From: Hyphomicrobiales bacterium
Lineage (GTDB): Bacteria > Pseudomonadota > Alphaproteobacteria > Rhizobiales > Beijerinckiaceae
Reading direction: 5' to 3'
Assembly (NCBI GenBank): GCA_930633495.1
Contig: CAKNFJ010000001.1
Coordinates: 1,302,001-1,366,000 of the forward strand
DNA: 64,000 bases
Below, in pieces: positions 17,430 through 25,769 of the stretch; the first letter of the stretch is position 1, and each line of letters opens with the position of its first letter. The notes beneath the pieces are model-generated. The model saw only the letters and a program-made list of their open reading frames with translations, was not told the origin of the DNA and did no database searches. The position numbers were made by a program, and so were the translations under genes.

Positions 17430-19098
17430 TCGTACTGGCGGGCAGATCCTCGTCGACCAGCTTCTGATCCACGGCGCCACCGACGCCTTCTGCGTGCCGG
17501 GCGAGAGCTATCTCGCCGTGCTCGACGCGCTGCACGACGCCTCGATGAAGGTCACCATCTGCCGGGCTGAGGGCGGCGCCTGCATGATGGCGGAAGCCGC
17601 CGGCAAGCTCACCGGCAAGCCCGGCATCTGCTTCGTGACGCGCGGCCCCGGCGCCACCAATGCCTCGCCCGGCATCCATATCGCCGATCAGGACTCGACC
17701 CCGCTGATCCTCTTCGTCGGCCAGATCGACGGCAGCATGCGCGAGCGCGAGGCTTTCCAGGAGCTCGATTACCGCGCCGTCTTCGGCACCATGACCAAAT
17801 GGGCGACCGAGATCGACGATGCCGCGCGCATCCCGGAGATCATCAGCCGCGCCTTCCATGTCGCGACCTCGGGCCGCCCCGGCCCGGTCGTGATCGCGCT
17901 GCCCGAGGACGTGCTGACCGACCTCGCCGACGTCGCCGACGCCGAACCCTATCAGATCACCGAGCAACACCCTGCCCCGGCGCAGATGGCCGATTTCGCC
18001 AAGCGCCTCGCCGCGGCGAAGTCGCCGATCGCGATCCTCGGCGGCTCGCGCTGGAGCCCGGAGGCGATTGCCGACTTCCAGGCCTTCGCCGAGCGTTTCG
18101 ATCTGCCCGTCGCGGTCTCGTTCCGTCGGCAGATGCTGTTCCCGGCCGACCATCCGAACTTCGCCGGCGATCTCGGCATCGGCCCGAACCCGAAGCTGCT
18201 CGCCCGCATCAAGGAAAGCGACCTCGTCGTGCTGGTCGGCGGGCGCCTCTCTGAGATGCCGAGCCAGTCCTACACCCTGTTCGGCATCCCAAATCCGGGC
18301 CGGCCGCTGGTGCATGTCCATGCCGATCCGGAGGAGCTTGGCCGGGTCTACCGCCCGACGCTGGCGATCAATGCTTCGCCCGCCGGCTTCTGCGCCGCGC
18401 TCAAGACGATCGAGCCGCCGAAGGCCCCGGCCTGGGCCGGCGCGGCTGCCGCCGCCCATGAAGCCTATATCGCCTGGAGCGAACAGCCGGCGCCCGTCCC
18501 CGGCGAGTTCCATCCCGGCGAGATGGTGCGCTGGCTGCGCAGCCAGCTCCCGGACGACGCCATCCTATGCAACGGCGCCGGCAATTACGCGACCTGGGTG
18601 CACCGCTTCCACCGCTTCAACAGATTCGCGACGCAGCTCGCGCCGACCTGCGGCTCGATGGGCTATGGCGTTCCGGCCGCGATCGGCGCCAAGCGGATTT
18701 TCCCGGATAGGACGGTGATTGCCTTTGCCGGCGACGGCTGCTTCCTGATGAACGGTCAGGATTTCGCGACCGCCGTGCAGTACGACCTGCCCGTCATCGT
18801 CATCGTGGTCGATAACGGCATGTACGGCACGATCCGCATGCATCAGGAGCGCGAATATCCCGGCCGCGTCTCGGCGACGACGCTGAAGAACCCGGACTTC
18901 GCGGCTTATGCCAAGGCCTTCGGCGGCCATGGCGAGCGCGTCGAGAAGACCGAGGAGTTCGCGCCGGCCTTCGAGCGCGCGGTGAAGAGCGGCAAGCCCG
19001 CGATCATCCACTGCCTGCTCGACCCCGAAGCGATCACCCCGGCGAAGTCGCTTTCCACGATCCGGGCCGAGGCTTTCGCGGCCCAAAGCAAAAAGTAA
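17422..19098 (+). CDS. Thiamine-pyrophosphate-dependent enzyme (acetolactate synthase-like, unknown substrate)
   Basis: A 558-residue three-domain TPP enzyme. The N-terminal domain has ILVDQLLIHGATDAFCVPGE and the catalytic Glu in CRAEGGACMMAEAAGK. The middle Rossmann-like domain covers about 190-320. The C-terminal TPP-binding domain has GDGCFLMNGQDFATA and ends its cofactor motif in VVDNGMYGTIRMHQE. These are shared by acetolactate synthase, benzoylformate decarboxylase and oxalyl-CoA decarboxylase. No regulatory subunit gene is near, so it is unlikely to be biosynthetic ALS. Coupling to the CoA-transferase suggests a 2-oxoacid, possibly 2-oxoadipate, as substrate; this is inference. Confidence 0.85.
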   Translation: MANRTGGQILVDQLLIHGATDAFCVPGESYLAVLDALHDASMKVTICRAEGGACMMAEAAGKLTGKPGICFVTRGPGATNASPGIHIADQDSTPLILFVGQIDGSMREREAFQELDYRAVFGTMTKWATEIDDAARIPEIISRAFHVATSGRPGPVVIALPEDVLTDLADVADAEPYQITEQHPAPAQMADFAKRLAAAKSPIAILGGSRWSPEAIADFQAFAERFDLPVAVSFRRQMLFPADHPNFAGDLGIGPNPKLLARIKESDLVVLVGGRLSEMPSQSYTLFGIPNPGRPLVHVHADPEELGRVYRPTLAINASPAGFCAALKTIEPPKAPAWAGAAAAAHEAYIAWSEQPAPVPGEFHPGEMVRWLRSQLPDDAILCNGAGNYATWVHRFHRFNRFATQLAPTCGSMGYGVPAAIGAKRIFPDRTVIAFAGDGCFLMNGQDFATAVQYDLPVIVIVVDNGMYGTIRMHQEREYPGRVSATTLKNPDFAAYAKAFGGHGERVEKTEEFAPAFERAVKSGKPAIIHCLLDPEAITPAKSLSTIRAEAFAAQSKK

Positions 19099-19104
19099 AC
19101 GGCC

Positions 19105-19129
19105 CGGACGAGAATCTTAACCTCGTCCG
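19105..19129 (+). terminator. Perfect hairpin after the TPP-enzyme gene
   Basis: CGGACGAG (19105-19112) and CTCGTCCG (19122-19129) form an 8-bp perfect stem around a 9-nt AT-rich loop, 6 nt after the stop codon at 19098. There is no T-run, so it is either a weak or Rho-aided terminator or an mRNA-stabilising structure at the end of the lysine/glutarate operon. Confidence 0.5.
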
Positions 19130-19187
19130 TGAACCTGAACCGAACCTTTCGCGACCATCCGTCGTTGATACGGCGGAGGCGGAGGGT

Positions 19188-19721
19188 ATGACCATGGCAC
19201 GAGCAGGGTTTATACGGTTGGCAGTTGCTGCCGGGCTTGCTCTCTCGGCGGCTCCGAGCGCTCAGGCGGCCGGCCTGTTCGACGAGCTGGCGCGCGCGAT
19301 CTTCGGTGGCGGGCCGCGCCTGCGCGCCTCGCCGATCTATGAATATGACGAGCCGCCGCGTCCGCGCGTGTCCCGTCCACGGGCGCCGGAAGCGGCTTCG
19401 AAACCGAAGCCGCCCGTCGTCCAGCTCGATCCGCAGACCGACCGGCAATGGTATCTGAAGGATCCGACGCTCAGGCGCGGCGACATCGTCGTCACGGCGG
19501 GGGGCGTCCTGATCTATCAGGGACGCGACGCCGACGCGCTGCACGCCTCCGATTTCGTCGCGCTCGGCGGCAACGACGCCAAGGGCTGGAAGCAGCAATT
19601 GCAGGCCGCCGCGGCCGGCGGCCGCAACATGTTCGGCAGCGGCACGGGAGAGGCGAAGCCCATCCCTGTCGCGAAGCCGATCGAAGCCGCCACCGCCAGC
19701 GCTACGATTTCCGAGGACTGA
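19188..19721 (+). CDS. Small secreted protein with a GDxVVT...DFVAL domain
   Basis: A 177-residue protein with a signal peptide (about residues 1-27, cut after AQA), a Pro/Arg-rich linker, and a compact segment TLRRGDIVVTAGGVLIYQG followed by HASDFVALGG. A related segment is present in the protein encoded at 32501-33061. The ATG at 19188 lies behind GGAGGCGGAGGG; ATG 19194 is also possible. It is probably periplasmic. I do not recognise a named family. The 3' end overlaps the convergent HdeD-like gene by 20 bp. Confidence 0.75.
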   Translation: MTMARAGFIRLAVAAGLALSAAPSAQAAGLFDELARAIFGGGPRLRASPIYEYDEPPRPRVSRPRAPEAASKPKPPVVQLDPQTDRQWYLKDPTLRRGDIVVTAGGVLIYQGRDADALHASDFVALGGNDAKGWKQQLQAAAAGGRNMFGSGTGEAKPIPVAKPIEAATASATISED

Positions 19722-20304
19722 CGCCGTCGAAGGTCGAGCGGATGGCGCGGGCCAGCGCAATCGCAGCCCAGCCCTGGAAGATCAGCTCGATCGCCAGGAA
19801 GGTCCCAAGCACCCACAGGCTCGAGGCTGGCCATTGCGCCAGGATCATCCCGCCGAGCAGAAGCGACAGCACGCCGGAGAAGGCGACCCAGCCCCAGGAG
19901 GGCAGCTCCCGGTTCTGGAATGCCATGACGAGGCGCAGGAAACCCGTCGCGACCAGGGCGGCGCCGGCGAGCAGGGTCAGCGAGGCCGTGGCAACCAGCG
20001 GATTGACAAAAGTCATCACGCCAACGCCGACATAGAGCACGCCGATCAGGATGTGCCACAGGCGGCTCTTCCAGCCCTGATGGCGGAAGGCGTCGATCAG
20101 CACGACGATGCCGCCGACGAAGATCATCGCGCCGAACCAGATCGCGCTCGCCAGGCTCAACAGCGCGACGGCACCGAGCCCGAGCACCCCGAGGATGACG
20201 AGGACGATGCCCTCCGCCATGAGCCAGCCCCAGCTGCGCCGGAGCGGAATCAGGTGCGTGCCGAGGGAAGGCGGCCGATGACTGGCTTCAGAGGGGGAAC
20301 TCAT
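19702..20304 (-). CDS. HdeD/DUF308 family membrane protein
   Basis: A 200-residue protein with six closely spaced hydrophobic helices and repeats of the type WGWLMAEGIVLVILGVLGL and WHILIGVLYVGVGVMTFVNP, typical of the HdeD-like DUF308 family. E. coli HdeD is linked to acid resistance at high cell density; the alphaproteobacterial members are uncharacterised. ATG 20304 is chosen because GGAG lies about 9 nt upstream; the ATG at 20319 lacks a site. It overlaps the convergent secreted-protein gene by 20 bp. Confidence 0.85.
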   Translation of the reverse strand: MSSPSEASHRPPSLGTHLIPLRRSWGWLMAEGIVLVILGVLGLGAVALLSLASAIWFGAMIFVGGIVVLIDAFRHQGWKSRLWHILIGVLYVGVGVMTFVNPLVATASLTLLAGAALVATGFLRLVMAFQNRELPSWGWVAFSGVLSLLLGGMILAQWPASSLWVLGTFLAIELIFQGWAAIALARAIRSTFDGVSPRKS

Positions 20305-20407
20305 GACGACCGACTCCATTTCGGGCGGCCGCGACAGCCGTAGCCGCCTCGTGCAACATGAGAAACCCGCCGGCCGCCGGCGTCAATGACCTGCCGCAAA
20401 AGCGGCT

Positions 20408-21118
20408 TCAGTAGGTCGCGCGCCCGCCCGACAGGTCGAACACCGCGCCGGTCGAGAAGCTGCAACGCTCGCTCGCCAGCCAAGCCACCATTTCAGCCAG
20501 CTCCGTCACCGTGCCGAGGCGCTTCAGCGGGCTCTTCGCGACCATGGTCGCGACGGTCTCCTCGCTCATCTGCTGCAGCAGATCGGTCTCGATCGCGGCG
20601 GGAGCGACGGCATTGACGAGGATGCCGGTGCCCGCGAGTTCCTTGCCATGCGCCTTGGTGAAGGCGATGACGCCGGCCTTGGCGGCGCTATAGGCGGAGA
20701 GCGTCGGCGTACCCTCCTTGCCGGCCAGCGAGGCGATGTTGACGATGCGGCCATAGCCGCGCGGCACCATCGCCGCCGCGACCGCACGCGAGCAAAGGAA
20801 GGTCCCGGTCAGGTTGATCGCCTGGACCTTCTGCCATTGCGCGAGCGGCGTCTCCGCGACCGTCGTCGAGGGGCCGGTCAGCCCGGCATTGTTGACGAGG
20901 ACTGCGATCGGGCCGTGCTCGCGCTCTGTCGCAAGCAGAGCCTCCGCGACCGAGCCCTCATCGGAAACATCGCAGAGGAGATGGCGGCGGCCCGACGCGG
21001 CTGGAGCCGCAATGTCCCAGACGACCGCGCTGAGACCGTCCTGCTCCAGCCGGTCGGCCACCGCAGCGCCGATGCCCTTGGCGCCGCCCGTGACGACCGC
21101 GACCCGCCGCTCCGCCAT
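20408..21118 (-). CDS. SDR family NAD(P)-dependent oxidoreductase
   Basis: A 236-residue classical short-chain dehydrogenase. The cofactor motif is VVTGGAKGIGAAVADRL, followed by NNAGLTGPS, the catalytic Ser in the IVNIASLAGKEG region, and Tyr/Lys in LSAYSAAKAGVIAF. It resembles 3-oxoacyl-ACP reductase-like and sugar/polyol dehydrogenases. ATG 21118 gives the usual family N-terminus. It lies 7 bp after transaldolase on the same strand, so a role in sugar or polyol metabolism with the upstream ABC importer is plausible. The substrate is not identifiable. Confidence 0.88.
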   Translation of the reverse strand: MAERRVAVVTGGAKGIGAAVADRLEQDGLSAVVWDIAAPAASGRRHLLCDVSDEGSVAEALLATEREHGPIAVLVNNAGLTGPSTTVAETPLAQWQKVQAINLTGTFLCSRAVAAAMVPRGYGRIVNIASLAGKEGTPTLSAYSAAKAGVIAFTKAHGKELAGTGILVNAVAPAAIETDLLQQMSEETVATMVAKSPLKRLGTVTELAEMVAWLASERCSFSTGAVFDLSGGRATY

Positions 21119-21125
21119 GGCCGGC

Positions 21126-22094
21126 TCAGCCGAGCTTTGCGGCGACGAGCTTGCGCAGGCCACGCAGATCCTTGACGAAACCGCGGATGCCTTCGGCCAG
21201 CTTCTCGGTCGCCATCGCATCCTCGTTCATCGCGAAGCGGAACGCCTTCTCATCGAAGCCCAACCGCTTGTCGAAGCCCGAGGCCACCTGCGGCGACGAG
21301 GCCGGCGAGAGGCGGCGCGGCAGGTCGCCGGTCGCGGCGGCGAGTTCGTCGAGCAGGCCCGGCCCGATGGTCAAGCGGTCACAGCCGGCCAGCGCCTCGA
21401 TCTCGCCGGTATTGCGGAAGGAGGCGCCCATCACGACCGTCTTGATGCCGAAGGCCTTGTAATAGGCGTAGATGCTCTTCACCGAGACGACGCCCGGATC
21501 GGTCTCCGCCGTGTAGGGACCGCCGCCGGCCTTGACGTGCCAGTCGAGGATACGACCGACGAAGGGCGAGATCAGGAAGGCGCTCGCCTCGGCCGCCGCC
21601 ACCGCCTGCGGCAGCGCGAAGAGCAGCGTCAGGTTGCAGTCGATCCCCTCCCCCTGCAGCACCCTGGCGGCCTGCAGGCCTTCCCAGGTCGAGGCGATCT
21701 TGATCAGGATGCGGTCCTTGCCGACGCCGCGCTCCTTGTAGGCGGCGATGACGGCACGGGCCTTCTCGATGGTCGCGGCGGTGTCGAAGGAGAGATCGGC
21801 GTCGACCTCGGTCGAGACGCGGCCGGGCACGATCCTGGTCAGCTCGGCGCCAAAACTCACCGCGAGACGGTCGCAGACGGCATGGACCGCCTTCTCGCCC
21901 CCGCCCTGCTTCTTGCCCCAGCCGATCGCCTCGTCGACGAGATGGGCATAGGCCGGGGTCTCGACGGCCTTCAGGATGAGGGTCGGGTTGGTGGTGCAGT
22001 CGACCGGTTTCAGCCGGCGCACGGCCTCGATGTCGCCGGTATCGGCGACGACGGTGGTCATTTCGCGGAGCTGGTCGAGCTTGGTGGCGGGCAT
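21126..22094 (-). CDS. tal: Transaldolase
   Basis: A 322-residue class I transaldolase of the E. coli TalB type, moving a dihydroxyacetone unit between sedoheptulose 7-phosphate and glyceraldehyde 3-phosphate. The Schiff-base Lys132 is in ILIKIASTWEGL, and DCTTNPTLILKA near residue 32 is the N-terminal signature. Length and lysine position agree with TalB. ATG 22094 is chosen because upstream codons do not match the family. It is co-oriented with the sugar-type ABC genes and 7 bp upstream of the SDR gene. Confidence 0.94.
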   Translation of the reverse strand: MPATKLDQLREMTTVVADTGDIEAVRRLKPVDCTTNPTLILKAVETPAYAHLVDEAIGWGKKQGGGEKAVHAVCDRLAVSFGAELTRIVPGRVSTEVDADLSFDTAATIEKARAVIAAYKERGVGKDRILIKIASTWEGLQAARVLQGEGIDCNLTLLFALPQAVAAAEASAFLISPFVGRILDWHVKAGGGPYTAETDPGVVSVKSIYAYYKAFGIKTVVMGASFRNTGEIEALAGCDRLTIGPGLLDELAAATGDLPRRLSPASSPQVASGFDKRLGFDEKAFRFAMNEDAMATEKLAEGIRGFVKDLRGLRKLVAAKLG

Positions 22095-22151
22095 CAGTCT
22101 ATCCTCGGCATTTCTTCTTGTCGTAACGCGCTCACTGTGACGCCAGTTCAT

Positions 22152-22289
22152 CGCCATTGCGAGAGCGATGAAGCAATCCGGCCATGCGTCTCAGCCCGTC
22201 ATGGTCGGCCTTGTGCCGACCATCCACGTCTTTGCTGATCGAGGGTGTGGTCAAGACGTGGATGCTCGCCACAAGGGCGAGCATGACGG
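22152..22289. repeat. Compound palindromic intergenic repeat
   Basis: A half-element of the GCGAG/GAAGCAATCC type (22152-22180) is joined to a CCGTCATGG...CATGACGG element (22197-22289) with inner hairpins GGTCGGC/GCCGACC and GCTCGCC/GGGCGAGC. The right 39 bp (22251-22289) recur almost unchanged at 62095-62133. It separates the ABC permease gene from transaldolase. Confidence 0.8.
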
Positions 22290-22317
22290 TGGTGGGAATG
22301 GCGGAACGTCGCCAGCC

Positions 22318-23154
22318 TCAGCTCTTCACCGCGCCCGACGTCAGCCCGGCGACCATGTTCTTGCGGAAGCCGTAATAGATCACCGCCGGCGGGATCGCGT
22401 AGAGCAGGCCGGCCGCCATCAGCAGGTTCCAAGGCGCGTCATCGGCCGAGAGGAAAAGGCCGAGGCCAACCGCCAGAGGCACCGCCTGCTCCGAGGAGAG
22501 CAGCAGGAAGGCGTAGAGATACTCGTTCCAGGCGAGCAGCAGCGCATAGATGCCGATCACCACCATCGATGGCTTCATCAGCGGCAGATAGACCAGCCGG
22601 AAGAGCTGGAGCGAGGTGGCGCCATCCATGACCGCCGCCTCGTCGAGCTCCTTGGGCAGCTTGTCGGACGCCTGCTTCAGCACCCAGATCGCATAGGGCG
22701 AGGCCAGCGCGACCATGGCGAGGATCAGCGCGGCCTGCGTATTGAGCAGCCCGTACGAGCCCATCGCCTTGTACATCGGGATCGCGAGGAAGGCGGCCGG
22801 GATCAGGTAGGTCGCCAGCGCGAGGTTCATCATCGTGCGCCCGCCCCGAACCTTGAGCCGGGCGATGGAGAAGGCCGCCAGCGTCGCGACGAACAGCGTG
22901 ATCATGCCCGTCGCGATCGCGATGAAGAAGCTGTTGAACAGCTGCCGCCAGAAATTATGCAGGTAGTAGTGCTGTTGCTTGAAGACGATCTGGAAGTTCT
23001 GCAGCGTCGGGTTGTCCGGCCAGAGCTTGCCGGCCAGCATCGACTCCTGATTCGAGATCGACAGCACGAAGAGGTGATAGATCGGCAGCAGGGTCCAGAT
23101 CAGCACCGGAATGGCGATCAGGATCAGCTTGCTCTCGTCGAGGACCTTCCTCAT
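22318..23154 (-). CDS. Carbohydrate ABC transporter permease (MalG type)
   Basis: A 278-residue inner-membrane permease with about six helices. The EAA loop is seen in KLPKELDEAAVMDGATSLQL, ending in the usual cytoplasmic coupling region. The N-terminus MRKVLDESKLILIAIPVLIW matches MalG-type proteins. ATG 23154 overlaps the stop of the other permease by 4 nt (ATGA). It pairs with that MalF-type permease and the binding protein upstream to import a sugar or polyol. No ATPase gene is present beside it. Confidence 0.92.
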   Translation of the reverse strand: MRKVLDESKLILIAIPVLIWTLLPIYHLFVLSISNQESMLAGKLWPDNPTLQNFQIVFKQQHYYLHNFWRQLFNSFFIAIATGMITLFVATLAAFSIARLKVRGGRTMMNLALATYLIPAAFLAIPMYKAMGSYGLLNTQAALILAMVALASPYAIWVLKQASDKLPKELDEAAVMDGATSLQLFRLVYLPLMKPSMVVIGIYALLLAWNEYLYAFLLLSSEQAVPLAVGLGLFLSADDAPWNLLMAAGLLYAIPPAVIYYGFRKNMVAGLTSGAVKS

Positions 23155-24041
23155 GTGTCGGCTCCCTTCGACAGGCGCTTCACCATCACGAAGACCATCG
23201 GCAGGATCAGCGGCATGGCGACGATGATCGAAGCGATACCGAGATCGAGGTTGTTGTTGCGCATGTAGCGGATGCCGAGCGTCGACAGCACATGGTTGAG
23301 GTCGCCGGGGCCGCCGCTGTTGAGCAGGTAGACGCTGTTGAAATCGCCGAGCGTCCAGATCATCGAGAGCATGGTCGAGGTGACGTAGAGCGTCGCCAGC
23401 GAGGGCCAGGTGATGAAGCGGAACTGCTGCCAGCGATTGGCGCCGTCGACGCTCGCGGCCTCGTAGAGATCCTGCGCGATGGCGAGGCGGCCAGTGATCA
23501 GGATCAGCGTCCAGAACGGCAGGGACTTCCAGATGTGGACGACGATCGACATGGCGAAGGCGAGCGTCGGGTCGGTCAGCCAGCCGGGGCCTTCCATGAC
23601 GCCGAACCACTGGAAGAGCTGCTGGTTCACCATGCCGTTCTCCGGGTTCAGCATCACCCGGAAGGACAGGATGGTCGGGATCGAGGGCACCGCCCAGGGC
23701 AGGATGAACAGCACCAGCACGAACCGGATCCAGGCGCGCTGCTGCACGAAGAAGCCGGACAGGCCCAGCGCGATCAGGAATTTCAGATTCACCGCCACGA
23801 ACAGGAAGATGATCGTGTTCACGACGGTGCGCAGGAAGATCGGATCGGCGAAGAGCGCCTTGTAGGAGTTCCAGTTGAGGCCGAGCCAGAGACCGTAAGC
23901 GACCGGATAGACCACCATCACAGCGAAGACGAGCACATAGGGCGCCAGCATGATCGCGCCCCAGGTCGCGCGGTCGCGCGTGAAGCCCGATTTATCCTCG
24001 CGCGGTGCCGAAAGCGGCGCTGTCACGGTGGCAGTGCTCAT
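23151..24041 (-). CDS. Carbohydrate ABC transporter permease (MalF type)
   Basis: A 296-residue permease with six predicted helices. The EAA-loop segment is AIAQDLYEAASVDGANRWQQ, followed by FRFITWPSL, typical of the MalF/UgpA branch. It lies 92 bp downstream of the binding-protein gene and overlaps the MalG-type permease by 4 nt. Together these make a CUT1-type importer core. The substrate is unknown; the transaldolase and SDR downstream suggest a sugar or sugar alcohol. Confidence 0.92.
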   Translation of the reverse strand: MSTATVTAPLSAPREDKSGFTRDRATWGAIMLAPYVLVFAVMVVYPVAYGLWLGLNWNSYKALFADPIFLRTVVNTIIFLFVAVNLKFLIALGLSGFFVQQRAWIRFVLVLFILPWAVPSIPTILSFRVMLNPENGMVNQQLFQWFGVMEGPGWLTDPTLAFAMSIVVHIWKSLPFWTLILITGRLAIAQDLYEAASVDGANRWQQFRFITWPSLATLYVTSTMLSMIWTLGDFNSVYLLNSGGPGDLNHVLSTLGIRYMRNNNLDLGIASIIVAMPLILPMVFVMVKRLSKGADT

Positions 24042-24133
24042 GGACTCTCCCTGGAGTTGTCACCCGGTGAAAGTTCCGCCGCGGCAAGCATTGCCGCGGC
24101 GGATCGAGGATGCAAGCGAAACGCGCGTGCAGG

Positions 24134-25519
24134 TCAGCCGGCGATCTGCTTGATGCGGGCAATCATCTCGTCCACCGCCTGATCGGCCGGGATCTTGTCC
24201 TGAACCACGCGGTTCACGGCCTTGGCCCAGACGTTCTCGGCATTCACGGTGGTGAAGTTGTAGTTGTAGACGAACTGGAACGGCACGGTGCCGTCCTTGT
24301 ACTGCTTGTAGACGACCGCGCGGTGCGGGTCCTTGCCGTCGGCCCAGAACGGCGCCTCGATGGCCTTCAGCGTCGTCGGCACCCAGCGGCCGGCCGAGCC
24401 CTCGACGAAGGGCCGCAGGTTCTCGTCCTTCATGAAGAAGGCCATGAACTCCTTGGCGCGCTTCTTGTTCTTCGCGTCGGCGAAGATCACCGCCGTCTTG
24501 ACCGCGGCGAGGTTGGTCATCTTGCTGCCGTCCGGCTTGAGCGGGAACTCGGCCGTGCGGATATTGTCCTCATAGTTCTTCTTGGCCTGCGCCCGCTGCT
24601 CGGCGGTGAGCGAGGCGTTGCTCATGTCGTCCATGTGCTTGCCCGCGATCGAGATCGTGGCGTTGTGCGTGGCGACCGTCGTGCGGTTGTGGAAGGCGAC
24701 GTTGTTGTCCGGATCCAGCCAGTTGACCGAGGAAGGCGGGGTGCAGCCGCGCTGGAAGATGTTGGCATAGGCCTTAACCGCCTCGATCATCGCGGCCCGG
24801 TTCTTCGGCTGGTCGAGGACGATCTTGCCGTTCTCGTCGACCACCTGGGCGCCGAAGGCGTTGGCGAAGGTCAAGAAGGAGTAGAAGGTGTCGGAGGCGG
24901 CGATGCCCATCGGATGGCCGATGCCGTAGATGCGCTTACCCTTGGCCCGCAGCGAGCCCTGGACCTTGTCGCACCAGAAGTCCCAGTAGCCGTCGAAGGT
25001 CTTCGGAATGTCGCTTTCCTTGAAGCCCGCCTCCTCGAGCATGTCCTTCCAGTAGGTGATGTGCATCATCTGCTGCTCGACCGGGAAGGCGTAGTACGAC
25101 TTCTTGCCGGTCTTGCCGTTCATCAGGAAGGTGGTCGAGAGCGCCATCGGCTGGAACTCCGACTTGAGCGGATCGATCACGTCGGAGACGTCCTCGAGCT
25201 TGCCGTCATAGGCCCATTTGCCGGTGGTGCGGAAATCGTAGGTGGTGCAGAAGCCGATATCCGGCGGGGTGCCGGCATCGACGGCGCCGACCGACTTGGT
25301 GACGCAGTCCTCGGTAGCGTAGAGCGACAGCTCGACCTTGACGCCGGTCGCCTTCTGGAATTTGTCGACGACCGCCAGCAGCGCGTCGTCCTCGCCCTTG
25401 TAGAAGCCTTTGGTGAACCAGGCGGTCAGGACCTCCTGCGACGCCGCGGCGCCAGACCAGCCCGCGACAACCGCAGCCACAGCCGCGCCCATGGCAAAAT
25501 GACGAGCCATTTTCATCAT
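24134..25519 (-). CDS. ABC transporter substrate-binding protein (family 1, sugar type)
   Basis: A 461-residue periplasmic binding protein with a signal peptide (about 1-27, Ala-rich, cut after AAAS). The mature start is EVLTAWFTKGFYKGEDDALL and the usual two-lobed SBP_bac_1 arrangement follows, including SVGAVDAGTPPDIGF and NLAAVKTAVIFADAKN. GGGAGG lies about 5 nt before the ATG. A central-CG dyad resembling LacI-family operators is just upstream of the Shine-Dalgarno. The first gene of the importer, it is divergent from the iron-type binding protein. Confidence 0.92.
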   Translation of the reverse strand: MMKMARHFAMGAAVAAVVAGWSGAAASQEVLTAWFTKGFYKGEDDALLAVVDKFQKATGVKVELSLYATEDCVTKSVGAVDAGTPPDIGFCTTYDFRTTGKWAYDGKLEDVSDVIDPLKSEFQPMALSTTFLMNGKTGKKSYYAFPVEQQMMHITYWKDMLEEAGFKESDIPKTFDGYWDFWCDKVQGSLRAKGKRIYGIGHPMGIAASDTFYSFLTFANAFGAQVVDENGKIVLDQPKNRAAMIEAVKAYANIFQRGCTPPSSVNWLDPDNNVAFHNRTTVATHNATISIAGKHMDDMSNASLTAEQRAQAKKNYEDNIRTAEFPLKPDGSKMTNLAAVKTAVIFADAKNKKRAKEFMAFFMKDENLRPFVEGSAGRWVPTTLKAIEAPFWADGKDPHRAVVYKQYKDGTVPFQFVYNYNFTTVNAENVWAKAVNRVVQDKIPADQAVDEMIARIKQIAG

Positions 25520-25531
25520 GCAACCTCCCGT

Positions 25532-25545
25532 TTAAACCGTTTTAA
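25532..25545. promoter_or_regulatory. LacI-like operator candidate upstream of sugar-type binding protein
   Basis: The plus-strand sequence TTAAACCGTTTTAA has arms TTAAAC and TTTTAA around a central CG; five of six arm positions pair. LacI-family sites usually centre on CG. It lies just upstream of the Shine-Dalgarno of the gene starting at 25519, in an AT-rich 250-bp divergent region (25520-25769) that also holds GTTTAAAC (25530-25537). No LacI-type gene is in the window. Confidence 0.4.
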
Positions 25546-25769
25546 TCCGACGATTTGGATCGCCTTGCCGCGACCCTAGTCGAAAAGCCCCGCAGGAAAC
25601 AAGCCGCCCCCACCCTGTTTAAATAGTATTTTTAATTCTAATCTGGCCCGCCCCCGCAGCGACATTCCAGTCCCCGCTTTCATGGAACCGTCATCTGTGC
25701 AGTCTACGCGCACCGCCATCCCGCAATGGCGATTCCAGAGGCTGCCCCCTCTAAAGACGGAGTGTCCCC

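Noticed and set aside
14885..17480. Long minus-strand frames opposite gcdH and the CoA-transferase
   Set aside because: They mirror genes with clear catalytic motifs on the plus strand and have no recognisable protein content.
16227..19098. Oxalate degradation pair (formyl-CoA transferase plus oxalyl-CoA decarboxylase)
   Set aside because: The neighbours are lysine/glutarate genes and no ADP-binding features of oxalyl-CoA decarboxylase could be pointed to; kept only as an alternative.
17422..19098. Biosynthetic acetolactate synthase large subunit
   Set aside because: No small subunit gene is near and the context is catabolic; fold similarity alone is not enough.
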